DNA of 64,000 bases from Streptomyces hygroscopicus (GTDB lineage: Bacteria; Actinomycetota; Actinomycetes; Streptomycetales; Streptomycetaceae), in NCBI GenBank assembly GCA_002021875.1, contig CP018627.1:11098001-11162000 (forward strand), read 5' to 3'. The notes below the pieces were generated by a model that worked only from the letters and a program-made list of their open reading frames with translations, did not search any database and was not told the origin of the DNA. This document shows, in pieces, positions 38,183-52,132 of the stretch (positions within the stretch are counted from its first letter, which is position 1; every line of letters begins with the position of its first letter). The translations under genes and the position numbers were made by a program.

Positions 38183-39328
38183 ATGGCATCGCTGAGGAAG
38201 CGCGGGAGGCGGAGGGGCGGGCTCGTGGCCGCGGCGAGTGCGGCGCTGGCGCTGACCGCCTGCGGCCCGGGCGGCTCCGACGACGGGGACCACGGGGACT
38301 ACGGGGGCCGCGAGGCGAAGTACAAGCGCGTCATCGAAGACGCTCACCCGCGCCCCGCCAATGTCATCGAAGCGGCCGGCGCACCCTCCGGCGTCGTCCG
38401 CGCGGACGACGGCTCGCTGCTCCTGACGTACAACGCCGGCAACGTCGAGGACGACGAGGGACCGGCCGCCACCGCCTGGCGCATCGTCGGCCCCGACGGC
38501 CGTACGGTCGCCGAGCACGCGGAACACGCGGACGCGGAGGCGGCGCCCGCCGCGTTCAAGGGGGTGCGCGGGGGCTTCGTGCGGGTGCCCCCGGGGGAGG
38601 GAACCGGGGGAGCGTACGCACTCGATGTACGCGGCAAACCGCACAAGGTCATCAGCACCGAGACCCCGTTGCGCACCCGCCCCGGCGACGTCCTGCTCGC
38701 CGAACTGGAGCCGACCCTCATCTACCGCCCCGCCACGCGCACCGTGGCGCCCCCGGCCGGAGTGCTGGACGACGCCATCCGCCTCGACATCGACGAGCGA
38801 GGCACGGCCTGGAGCCTGGCCCAGCCCCTGACCGAAGACCCCAACCGCGTCGTATGGCAGCACGACGGTCGCATCCTTGGCTCCAGGGCCGTCCCGAAGC
38901 CGTTCACGGGGGGCATCCTCGCCGCGCGGGGCGGCACCGTGGCACTGTCCCTCACCCGGGGCGAGGGCGTACGCGGCCTGTTGGTGACGACGGACGGCGG
39001 CGGGCGCTGGCGGACGGTCCTCACCGGCGGCATCCCCTGGAGAGACCTGAAGCGTGGCCCGGAGTCGCTGGTCCTGGAGGTGCTTGCGGACGGGCGGCTG
39101 CTCGTCGGCGAGGAAGGCGGCCGCTACTGGCTCGCCGATGACCGCACCAACAGCGCCTTCCACGAACTGAAGACGCCGGCGAAATTCACGTCGATGACCG
39201 TCGACGGCACGACCCTCTACGGGATCGCGGACGCGACGACGGCGACGTACGACCTGGTGAAGGGCGAGGGGCTATGGATCTCTCGCGACGGTGGACGTGA
39301 GTGGCGGCGCTACGAGCAGCGCGGGTAG
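38183..39328 (+). CDS. Secreted lipoprotein with BNR/beta-propeller-like repeats
   Basis: 381 aa from ATG 38183. Arg-rich start, hydrophobic GGLVAAASAALALTAC and lipobox LTAC (Cys near residue 27) predict lipidation and surface anchoring. The mature part is beta-rich with Asp-box-like segments (VTTDGGGRWRTV, ISRDGGREWRRY), as in BNR/sialidase-like propellers, but no sialidase active-site residues are evident. Function unknown. Confidence 0.8.
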   Translation: MASLRKRGRRRGGLVAAASAALALTACGPGGSDDGDHGDYGGREAKYKRVIEDAHPRPANVIEAAGAPSGVVRADDGSLLLTYNAGNVEDDEGPAATAWRIVGPDGRTVAEHAEHADAEAAPAAFKGVRGGFVRVPPGEGTGGAYALDVRGKPHKVISTETPLRTRPGDVLLAELEPTLIYRPATRTVAPPAGVLDDAIRLDIDERGTAWSLAQPLTEDPNRVVWQHDGRILGSRAVPKPFTGGILAARGGTVALSLTRGEGVRGLLVTTDGGGRWRTVLTGGIPWRDLKRGPESLVLEVLADGRLLVGEEGGRYWLADDRTNSAFHELKTPAKFTSMTVDGTTLYGIADATTATYDLVKGEGLWISRDGGREWRRYEQRG

Positions 39329-39742
39329 CGGCGTAACGAGCGCGTGCACGCGTCCGCAAGCTCCCCAACCGCCACCCCGGCGCACGAGCCGCCGCCCCGG
39401 CCGGGATGACACCGACCTTGCCCGACGAACAGACCACCGGTGGCGCCACCTTGCCGGAGTGGCTGCTGTCGGCGAAGGAACTGCCCGGCCGATGCCGTGT
39501 GCACACCGCGATCGGCCAGGCCGCCGACGGTCCGGATGCCGAGGCATCCGGACCGGAGAACACCGGCGTCGGCACGCCCAGGTGTCAACGGGACGCTGAC
39601 ACCCACCGCTCCTGCGCCGCCCACCCGGGCACGGCCGGGCCCGAGCCGCACACGGTGGTCCGGTGGCGGCTGTGCCGGGGTGCGGTACGAGCGGGCCCGT
39701 GGTGAGTGAGCGGGTGCGCACCTTCGCTGGTTTCGGGCGGGC
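39329..39742. other. Convergent intergenic region without a supported gene
   Basis: 414 bases between two convergent genes. It contains the 13-bp-arm inverted repeat listed next and a second inverted repeat GGTGTCA (39581-39587) / TGACACC (39597-39603). Short frames on both strands are not recognisable. Confidence 0.45.
39528..39555. terminator. Bidirectional terminator-like inverted repeat
   Basis: Perfect 13-bp arms CGGTCCGGATGCC and GGCATCCGGACCG flank GA between the convergent lipoprotein and secreted-protein genes. Confidence 0.55.
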
Positions 39743-40171
39743 TCAGCAGGCCGCGTCGACGGAGCTCAGCATGTTGTCGTGGGCAGGGTTGAGGTTGCCC
39801 TTGAACCCACCCGGCATGGTTCCCAGCCGCCCGGTGTAGGTGCCGTCGTAGAGGACGATGGGGGTCGGTGTCCTGTTCCAGGCCGACGTCGCCTTGCCGT
39901 CGAGGTAGTCGGGGAGATGATGTCGCCCGCAGCTGGGGACGGTCCAGAACAGCCCTTCGCCCTGGAAGTGCTGGAAGAAGCACGTGCCCGCCCCACAACG
40001 GTCGTACGCGTCCTGCGCGATGGCGTCGCTGCTGGTTCCAGTCACCCTGTACAGTCCTTCGACCCCGGCGACTTCGGTGAAGCGGGTCTCGGATGCGCTT
40101 GCGGCGCTCGGTCCGGCAAGTGCCGCTGCGAGCGCGGCGACACCGGCGGACAAAGCCAGCAATTTCCGCAT
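39743..40171 (-). CDS. Small secreted beta/gamma-crystallin or I36-inhibitor-like protein
   Basis: 142 aa with a clear signal peptide (MRKLLALSAGVAALAAALAG, cleavage near ASA-SE). The mature part of about 115 residues has four cysteines (CGAGTC, SCGRH and the C-terminal Cys) and the aromatic/Gly pattern FFQHFQGEG...LPDYLDGKATSAWN of small secreted Streptomyces proteins related to the metalloproteinase inhibitor SMPI and beta/gamma-crystallins. Inhibitor activity is an inference. Confidence 0.7.
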   Translation of the reverse strand: MRKLLALSAGVAALAAALAGPSAASASETRFTEVAGVEGLYRVTGTSSDAIAQDAYDRCGAGTCFFQHFQGEGLFWTVPSCGRHHLPDYLDGKATSAWNRTPTPIVLYDGTYTGRLGTMPGGFKGNLNPAHDNMLSSVDAAC

Positions 40172-40357
40172 GGATGTTCCCCCTTTTGGCTAGGAGTGTG
40201 GTGCTGACGTGGCGCGGCAATCCTCTGTGTTCAGTTGAACGAGGGGCGGAAGGCGCGGGGGCCGCGGTACGGTGCCGGCGTCCCCCTGCCTTCCCCCGGT
40301 TCCCTCACTCACATCGTGGCGCGCGCCGTCGGCCGCGAGTTGGCGATGCGTGCGGGG

Positions 40358-41365
40358 TTACTTGTCGCTCAGCGCGGCCCGCCGCGTATCCGGCAGACCG
40401 CGCGGCGCCACCTGCCGGAGCTCTCTGGGCGCCACGCCGTACGCGGCGCGGAACGCTCGGCTGAAGTCCGCTGGGCGCAGAAACCCCCACCGGGCGGCGA
40501 TGGCGCTGATCGACCGCCGTCGCAGCCGGGGGTCGGTGAGGTCGGCGTGGCAGCGTTCCAGGCGGCGCCGGCGTATCGAGGCCGCCACGGTCTCCCCTTG
40601 CTGCCGGAAGAGCGTGTGCAGGGAGCGCACGGAGAGGTGATGGTGTGCCGCGATGTCCGCCGGTCCCAGGTCCGGATCGCCGAGGTTGTGGTCGATGAAG
40701 GCGTTGACGCGGGCTAGCAGGGCCTGTTGGCGGGTCTCGGCGGGAAGGTCGTCATAGGCTCCGAGGTGCTGGGCCAGACAGGCGCCCGTCAGGTCGAGTG
40801 CCATCGCCCCTAATCGGCTCAGATCGCACGGGTGGCAGTCGCGGCCGTAGGCGTCCAGTGTGGTCATGAACCGGGCGAGAATCGCTCCCATACCGGTGCG
40901 GGCCGACAAGGGCTGGGCGAGGAGCCGGTGGACCTTGTCCGGTGGCAGCGGCAGCTCCTCGCGCGGCAGCTGCATGATGACCGACTGGACGTGACGGCCC
41001 TGGTCGGGCACCGCGCCCTCGAACGGGTGCGAGACATCCCAGAGCACCATGTCGCCGAGCACCAGCCCGGAGTCCTGGCGCCGCTGGCTGACCCACAGTG
41101 GGGTGCCGGAGACGAAGGTCAGCTGGTACGTGCCCGGGTCGGCCCGCCGGATGTCCGCCCAGGTGCGTCTCAGGTGCGCGGGCGGGCTATTGAACGCGAC
41201 CACCCGTACGGAGCCGAGGTCCAGTACGGAGGCCCTCGCGGGAAAATCCACAGTGGCCTTCGTGCTGCTGAGAGTGAGAGGGGCCAGCTCGTGGGAGAGC
41301 AGATCGGCCCAGAAGGGGAACCGGTCCTGCGCGGGCAGGTCCTTGTTCGATACGTTCAACCACAT
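40358..41365 (-). CDS. AraC-family regulator (AraC_binding_2 type)
   Basis: 335 aa. The N-terminal domain, about residues 15-190 (FPFWADLLSHELAPL, GDMVLWDVSHPFEG), is of the AraC_binding_2 class. The C-terminal DNA-binding domain has two helix-turn-helix units (GPADIAAHHHLSVRSLHTLF and ISAIAARWGFLRPADFSRAF). It stands alone; the sulfur operon starts 418 bases upstream in the opposite direction. Target unknown. Confidence 0.92.
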   Translation of the reverse strand: MWLNVSNKDLPAQDRFPFWADLLSHELAPLTLSSTKATVDFPARASVLDLGSVRVVAFNSPPAHLRRTWADIRRADPGTYQLTFVSGTPLWVSQRRQDSGLVLGDMVLWDVSHPFEGAVPDQGRHVQSVIMQLPREELPLPPDKVHRLLAQPLSARTGMGAILARFMTTLDAYGRDCHPCDLSRLGAMALDLTGACLAQHLGAYDDLPAETRQQALLARVNAFIDHNLGDPDLGPADIAAHHHLSVRSLHTLFRQQGETVAASIRRRRLERCHADLTDPRLRRRSISAIAARWGFLRPADFSRAFRAAYGVAPRELRQVAPRGLPDTRRAALSDK

Positions 41366-41672
41366 TCCGCACTCCCGGAATCACCGTACCGACGACCGCG
41401 TCGCCGCCACGGACCAGGCGGCCCCACGATGTACCCAAATGGTTTACCTACTGACGCTGTTGTACCTTCTTAGGCTGTCGTCTCGCTCGGGTCGCGGTCA
41501 GTGGCGGCCGGGAGGCTGTCCGGCCTGATGGCCAGAATTCCCATCAGCCCGTGGCCGCGTCGGCACGGCACCCCCGAGTACGTCATGGTGCGCGAACGAC
41601 TGCTTGCCCGGCTGGGTGTCGAGGTGCCCTCCGGGCAGCAGGGGGATCGTCCGGGGAGCCGGGCGGTAGCCG

Positions 41673-41700
41673 CTTCGTCAGCGCTGATGCGCTGACGAAG
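41673..41700. repeat. 12-bp perfect inverted repeat
   Basis: CTTCGTCAGCGC (41673-41684) and GCGCTGACGAAG (41689-41700) enclose TGAT. It lies about 30 bases upstream of the palindrome and promoter-like element of the sulfur operon. It could be a terminator or a protein-binding site. The rest of 41366-41729 shows no supported gene. Confidence 0.6.
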
Positions 41701-41729
41701 GCGCAGGTCGCCGGGGTTCCGCACGATGA

Positions 41730-41753
41730 GACACCTAAAGGTGTCCATTGACA
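41730..41753 (+). promoter_or_regulatory. Promoter-proximal palindrome and -35-like element of the sulfur operon
   Basis: GACACCTAAAGGTGTC (41730-41745) is a perfect 16-bp palindrome. Two bases later is TTGACA (41748-41753), a consensus -35. A clear -10 is not evident; GACCAT at 41771 is the best-spaced candidate and would place transcription almost at the leader-peptide ATG. The palindrome is placed where an activator or repressor would act. Confidence 0.5.
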
Positions 41754-41783
41754 GCGGCTTCTGCGGTCGCGACCATAAGGGGT

Positions 41784-41858
41784 ATGCACTCGACGCATCC
41801 GGGCGTGCTCTGCCGCTACGTGGACTACCTGCGCACCTCCAGCGCTCTTTGTCGCTGA
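41784..41858 (+). CDS. Cysteine-type leader peptide of the organosulfur operon
   Basis: 24-aa frame MHSTHPGV then LCRYVDYLRTSSALCR and stop, preceded by AAGGGG. The pattern R-x-VD-x-x-R-x-SSA-x-CR is that of the short leader peptides found upstream of sulfur-assimilation genes in actinomycetes, in which translation over Cys codons senses cysteine supply. Both Cys codons (TGC and TGT) lie in or next to the motif. It precedes a flavin-dependent organosulfur operon by about 320 bases, which fits that role. Confidence 0.72.
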   Translation: MHSTHPGVLCRYVDYLRTSSALCR

Positions 41859-42179
41859 ACGGCGATTTTCACCGTCCCTGGGAGCGCTCGGCACCATGTA
41901 GGTGACCGCTTCCCGCCACCGGCCCGGCCCGGAATTCCCCCTCAACTCCCGTGAGCCCGGGCGTGATCAGCCGCCCCCGGATCGACGGACCTTGCTCCGG
42001 CCGTCCCCGGAGCCGTGCGCGGTGTTCGTAGGCGCGGTGTTCAGCGGCGGGGCCGCGGCCCCGCCGGTGACGGTCCGCGTCCGCCGCGCCGATCACCACG
42101 CTCCCGGGGACCGGACCACCGCGGGCGCCGCACCCCGTACGACCACGACCGCCGACGCGACAGCCACTCCGGAGACCCC
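41859..42179 (+). promoter_or_regulatory. Long leader between the peptide and the first sulfur gene
   Basis: 321 bases without a recognised gene. ACGG/CCGT around 41860-41876 could form a small hairpin directly after the leader stop. CGGCGGGGCCG CGGCCCCGCCG (42045-42066) is a perfect 22-bp palindrome and a candidate stem for attenuation. A frame open across the region continues into the next gene, but only the GTG at 42180 has a good context. Confidence 0.45.
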
Positions 42180-43415
42180 GTGACCTCCACCACCAACCGG
42201 ACCCACCGTTCCACCGCCCTGCCGCCCCTGGACTTCGACCGGCTTCCCGCGCTCACCGCGGCGCTGGCCGCCCGTGCTCCCGCACACGACCGCGATGCCT
42301 CCTTCCCCACCGAAGGGGTCGCCCTGGTCCACGAAGCCGGGCTGCTCACCGCCACCGTCGCCACGCGGCACGGCGGACCCGGGGCCGGGCTCGCCGACAC
42401 CGTCCGCATCCTGCGCGCCCTCGGCGCCGGCGACCCGGCCGTGGCCCTGGTGGCGGCCATGACCCTGTTCGTCCACGCCGCCGAGGCCCGTACGCCCGCC
42501 TGGCCGGCCACCGTCTACGCCGACTTGCTCGCCGCGTCGGCCGCGGGCCCGGCCCTGGTCAACACCCTGCGCGTCGAGCCGGAACTCGGCAGCCCGATCC
42601 GCGGCGGGCTGCCTGCCACCACCGCGCGGCGCGACGGCGGCCACTGGCTGCTGACGGGCCGGAAGATCTACTCCACGGGTGCGATCGGGCTCAGCCGCAT
42701 GCTGGTCTTCGCGCGCACCGAACCCGGCGACGGGGAGCCCGCACGCGTCGGCACCTTCATCGTCCGCACGGGCAGCCCCGGGCTGACCGTGGAGCCGACC
42801 TGGGATCACGTCGGTCTGCGGGCGAGCCGCAGCGACGACGTCGTGCTGGATTCCGTACCGGTCCCCGCCGACGACGTCATCGGCCTCACCGAGCCCGGCG
42901 ACACGCCGGGCGCCCGCCCCGACCCGGTGACCGGGGCCTGGAACGCCCTCGGCCTGACCGCGCTGTACCTCGGCGTCGCGGGCGCCGCCCGCGACTGGCT
43001 GACCGGCTTCCTCCACGAGCGCGTGCCCACCGCCCTCGGTGCGCCGCTCGCGACCCTGCCCCGCTTCCAGAGCGCCGTCGGCGAGATCGAGACGGCCCTC
43101 ATCGGCGCCGACACGCTCGTGGACGCGCTCGCCGCCCGCGTCGACGCGGGCGACCCGGAGGCCGCCGAACGGGCGGGCGTCGCCAAGGTCCTCGGCACCC
43201 GCGCCGCCATCACCGCCGTCGACCAGGCCCTCACGCTCACCGGAAATCACGGCCTCACGCACGCCAACCCGCTCCAGCGGCATTACCGGGACGTGCTGTG
43301 CAGCCGTGTGCACACCCCGCAGGACGACTCCGTCCTCACCGCCACCGGCCGCGCGGCACTGGCCCGCCGGTTCACCGCCACCGCGTCCAACCCATCTGCT
43401 CCGAAAGGCAATTGA
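42180..43415 (+). CDS. SfnB/DszC-like acyl-CoA-dehydrogenase-fold monooxygenase
   Basis: 411 aa from GTG 42180 with GGAG upstream. Acyl-CoA dehydrogenase fold: N-terminal helical domain (FPTEGVALVHEAGLL), central beta domain (GRKIYSTGAIGLSRMLVFART, TWDHVGLRASRSDDVVLDSV) and C-terminal helices (TGNHGLTHANPLQRHYRDV). The His-x-x-x-Asp-like ending is seen in the flavin-dependent S- and N-oxygenating branch (SfnB, DszC) rather than in true dehydrogenases. Such enzymes use reduced flavin to oxidise sulfides or sulfones. First structural gene after the leader. Confidence 0.82.
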   Translation: MTSTTNRTHRSTALPPLDFDRLPALTAALAARAPAHDRDASFPTEGVALVHEAGLLTATVATRHGGPGAGLADTVRILRALGAGDPAVALVAAMTLFVHAAEARTPAWPATVYADLLAASAAGPALVNTLRVEPELGSPIRGGLPATTARRDGGHWLLTGRKIYSTGAIGLSRMLVFARTEPGDGEPARVGTFIVRTGSPGLTVEPTWDHVGLRASRSDDVVLDSVPVPADDVIGLTEPGDTPGARPDPVTGAWNALGLTALYLGVAGAARDWLTGFLHERVPTALGAPLATLPRFQSAVGEIETALIGADTLVDALAARVDAGDPEAAERAGVAKVLGTRAAITAVDQALTLTGNHGLTHANPLQRHYRDVLCSRVHTPQDDSVLTATGRAALARRFTATASNPSAPKGN

Positions 43416-43418
43416 CCT

Positions 43419-43493
43419 ATGACCCCACGCTCCCCATCGCCCGCATCGTCGGTCGAGTTCATCGGCGTGATCGAGACCGAGGAGGCTCGATGA
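43419..43493 (+). pseudogene. N-terminal fragment of an LLM-class monooxygenase
   Basis: A 24-codon frame 3 bases after the preceding stop, with GAAAGG upstream. It contains SSVEFIGVIETEEAR, the typical beginning of alkanesulfonate-type LLM monooxygenases (xEFIGxxxT), and then stops. Its TGA overlaps the next ATG (ATGA). It looks like an internal deletion that left the start codons, now acting only as a translational coupler. Confidence 0.5.
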
Positions 43494-44293
43494 TCACCGC
43501 ACCCGCCGTGTCCGCCACCACAGTGCACAGCTGGCAGCCACCCACCGGAATCCTGCCGCGGGGCACCCTCCTCGTCCTGCCCGGCCGCGGTGAACACGGC
43601 GGCACGTACGAGCGCTTCGGCCGCAGGCTCGCGGCGGACGGGTATGTCGTGCACGCCCTCGATACAGTGCCGGAGCACACGGTGCGGGAGGTGCTGACCA
43701 AGGTGGCGGCGGCCGCGGGTGAACGCCCGGCCGCGCCGATCGTCCTCATCGGCAGCGACACCGGCGTCCTCCAGGCCCTCCACGCGGCCGCCGACACCGA
43801 TGCGCCGCTCGCGCCGGCGGGCCTGATCCTCGCCGGAACCGCGCCGACGACGGATGGACCCGCACCGGCCACCGGCGCCACCGGCTCCACCGGCGACGAC
43901 CAAATCATCGACTGGGAAGCAGAGTTGGCGGCGCGCACCGCTTGCCCGACCCACCGCGAGAAGATCAACGACGACCGGGAGTTCGTCCGAGGGCGCCTCT
44001 TCGGCCCCGTACCGGCGCATCTGCTCCCCGACACCCGGCCCGACCTCCCCGTCCTGGTCCTGCACGGCGAGGCGGACCCGGTCTCTCCGCTGGAGCAGGC
44101 CCGCGGCCTGGCCGAACGACTGCCACACGCGACCCTCGGCGTACTGCACGAGGGCGTACACGACGTGCTGAACGACGCCACTCACCGCACCACGGCGGCC
44201 ACCATCGTGCTGTGGCTGGAACGCCTGCGCGCCGACCGCGAGATGAGCCCGCTCCTCACCCTCGGAACCGGCGCACACCCCGCACATTCCTGA
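43490..44293 (+). CDS. Alpha/beta hydrolase in the organosulfur operon
   Basis: 267 aa from ATG 43490 (GAGGAGG upstream). Features: LVLPGRGEHGGTYERFGRRL at the oxyanion region, GSDTG in place of the usual GxSxG elbow, VLHGEADPVSPLEQARGL (acid Asp) and LHEGVHDVLND (catalytic His). The nucleophile position reads G-S-D-T-G, so Asp replaces Ser, as in dehalogenase- or epoxide-hydrolase-like members. The Pro-/Ala-rich loop around residues 120-140 is unusual. Exact step unknown. Confidence 0.78.
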   Translation: MITAPAVSATTVHSWQPPTGILPRGTLLVLPGRGEHGGTYERFGRRLAADGYVVHALDTVPEHTVREVLTKVAAAAGERPAAPIVLIGSDTGVLQALHAAADTDAPLAPAGLILAGTAPTTDGPAPATGATGSTGDDQIIDWEAELAARTACPTHREKINDDREFVRGRLFGPVPAHLLPDTRPDLPVLVLHGEADPVSPLEQARGLAERLPHATLGVLHEGVHDVLNDATHRTTAATIVLWLERLRADREMSPLLTLGTGAHPAHS

Positions 44294-44325
44294 CCGTCCG
44301 GCACCGCCCCCTGAGAAGGAATCAC

Positions 44326-44865
44326 ATGACCGTGTCCACCGACCGCCCCGCCACCGAACCGGCGACCGCCCCCACAGGAGCCGACAACGGCGACATACTG
44401 CGCCGCACGCTGCGCAGGCACGCGGCCGGCGTCACGGTCATCACCGTGCCGGGGCCCGCCGGGTTCACCGCGACCTCGTTCACCTCGGTCTCACTCGACC
44501 CGCCCCTGGTCTCGTTCTACCTCGGCACCGCCGCCTCGACCGCCGGCGCCGTCCAGCGCGCGGACCGCTTCGCCGTCCATGTGCTGGGCGCCCACAACGC
44601 CGCGCTCGCGGGGCAGTTCGCCCGCAGTGGCACCGACCGCTTCGCGGGTGTCTCCTGGCAGGACGCGGGCGACGGCCTCCCCGTGCTGGACGGTGTACCG
44701 GCCTGGCTCACCGCCCGCGTGACCCGGTGTGAGCAGGTCGGCGACCATCTTCTCGTGATCGGCGAGGTGCAGTCCGGAGGCGGTCCCGCCGAGGGGCCCG
44801 CCCTCGTCCACCACGACGGCGCGTTCGCCACCGCCGTCAGCCTCACGTCGTCGACCGCCATGTGA
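44326..44865 (+). CDS. Flavin reductase (FMN reductase family)
   Basis: 179 aa, ATG 44326 with GAAGGA 6 bases upstream. The flavin-reductase-like fold is marked by LRRHAAGVTVITVPG, GFTATSFTSVSLDPPLVSF and DRFAVHVLGAHNAALAGQF. It supplies reduced FMN to the partner oxygenases by oxidising NAD(P)H. It lies between the hydrolase and the LLM monooxygenase. Confidence 0.93.
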   Translation: MTVSTDRPATEPATAPTGADNGDILRRTLRRHAAGVTVITVPGPAGFTATSFTSVSLDPPLVSFYLGTAASTAGAVQRADRFAVHVLGAHNAALAGQFARSGTDRFAGVSWQDAGDGLPVLDGVPAWLTARVTRCEQVGDHLLVIGEVQSGGGPAEGPALVHHDGAFATAVSLTSSTAM

Positions 44866-44879
44866 CAGGGAGCCGCACC

Positions 44880-45899
44880 ATGCCGCTGACCTCGAAGCCC
44901 CTACGGAAGCTGGGTTTCCTGACCATAGGGCTGTTCGACGAGGCCGACCCTCACCGGGGCCATGAGTCGACACTGCAGATCATCGAGATGGGCGAACGGC
45001 TGGGCTTCGACAGCGCCTGGGTGCGCCACCGGCATCTGCAATACGGCATCTCCTCCCCGATGGCCGTGCTGGCGGCGGCTTCGCAGCGCACCAGCCGCAT
45101 CGAGCTGGGCACCGCGGTCATACCCGTGGGATGGGAGAACCCGCTGCGGCTGGCCGAGGACCTGGCGACAGTCGACATCCTGTCCCGGGGCCGCCTCAAC
45201 CCGGGGGTCAGTGTCGGTCCGCCGAACCACTACGACCAGGTCAAGGGCGCGCTCTACCCCGACACCGCCGACCTCGAGGACTTCGGCCACGAGCGGGTGC
45301 GACGGCTGCTGGACTTCGTACGCGGCGAACCGGTCACCGACTTCAGCGGTGTCGAGGGCTTCGAGGTGTTCTCCGACCGCGTGCAGCCGCACTCCCCGGG
45401 GCTCGGTCGCCGCATGTGGTACGGCGGTGGCAGCCTGCGGTCGGCCCAGTGGGCCGGTGAACACGGAATGAACCTGCTCACCAGCAGTGTCGTGAAGGCG
45501 GAGGAGTCCGAGGACTTCGCCGAGATCCAGCTCTCGCACATACGGACCTTCCGCGCCCACCACCCCGACGGCGACCGTGCCCGTGTCTCCCAGGGGCTTG
45601 TCGTCATCCCCACCGACACCGCCTCGCCGGACCAGCGCGCGAAGTATGAGCAGTACGCCCTGCGACGCCTGCCGCGCACCGCCACGCCCCAGGGACCGGC
45701 GCGCATGATGTTCGCGCCCGATCTCGTCGGCACCTCCGAGGAGATCGCCGAACGGCTCGCCTCCCACGCCGCTTTCCGGGAGGTCGACGAGGTGGCGTTC
45801 GCCCTGCCCTTCACCTTCGACCACGAGGACTACGTCCAGATCCTCACGGACATCGCCACCCGGCTCGGCCCGGCACTGGGCTGGCAGGCGGCCCCGTAG
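44880..45899 (+). CDS. LLM-class flavin-dependent monooxygenase
   Basis: 339 aa from ATG 44880 (ACAGGGA upstream); a GTG at 44862 overlaps the preceding stop. TIM-barrel bacterial-luciferase-like pattern: ERLGFDSAWVRHRHLQYG, RIELGTAVIPVGWENPLRLA, ATVDILSRGRLNPGVSVGPP, RRMWYGGGSLRSAQWAGEHG. It uses FMNH2 and O2, here from the adjacent reductase, most likely to cleave C-S bonds of a sulfonate or related compound. Last gene of the operon. Confidence 0.92.
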   Translation: MPLTSKPLRKLGFLTIGLFDEADPHRGHESTLQIIEMGERLGFDSAWVRHRHLQYGISSPMAVLAAASQRTSRIELGTAVIPVGWENPLRLAEDLATVDILSRGRLNPGVSVGPPNHYDQVKGALYPDTADLEDFGHERVRRLLDFVRGEPVTDFSGVEGFEVFSDRVQPHSPGLGRRMWYGGGSLRSAQWAGEHGMNLLTSSVVKAEESEDFAEIQLSHIRTFRAHHPDGDRARVSQGLVVIPTDTASPDQRAKYEQYALRRLPRTATPQGPARMMFAPDLVGTSEEIAERLASHAAFREVDEVAFALPFTFDHEDYVQILTDIATRLGPALGWQAAP

Positions 45900-45917
45900 C
45901 GCGCACCACCTCCACGT

Positions 45918-45932
45918 CGCCCGACGCGGGCG
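45918..45932. terminator. Short hairpin between convergent operons
   Basis: CGCCCG / CGGGCG with loop ACG in the 35-base gap between the LLM gene and the GH2 gene. Confidence 0.5.
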
Positions 45933-45934
45933 CG

Positions 45935-52127
<6,193 letters not shown>

Positions 52128-52132
52128 TGCGA

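Noticed and set aside
41510..41695. Possible GntR-type (plus strand) or cupredoxin-type (minus strand) gene fragment
   Set aside because: The similarity is a few residues long in low-complexity GC-rich sequence; neither can be supported.
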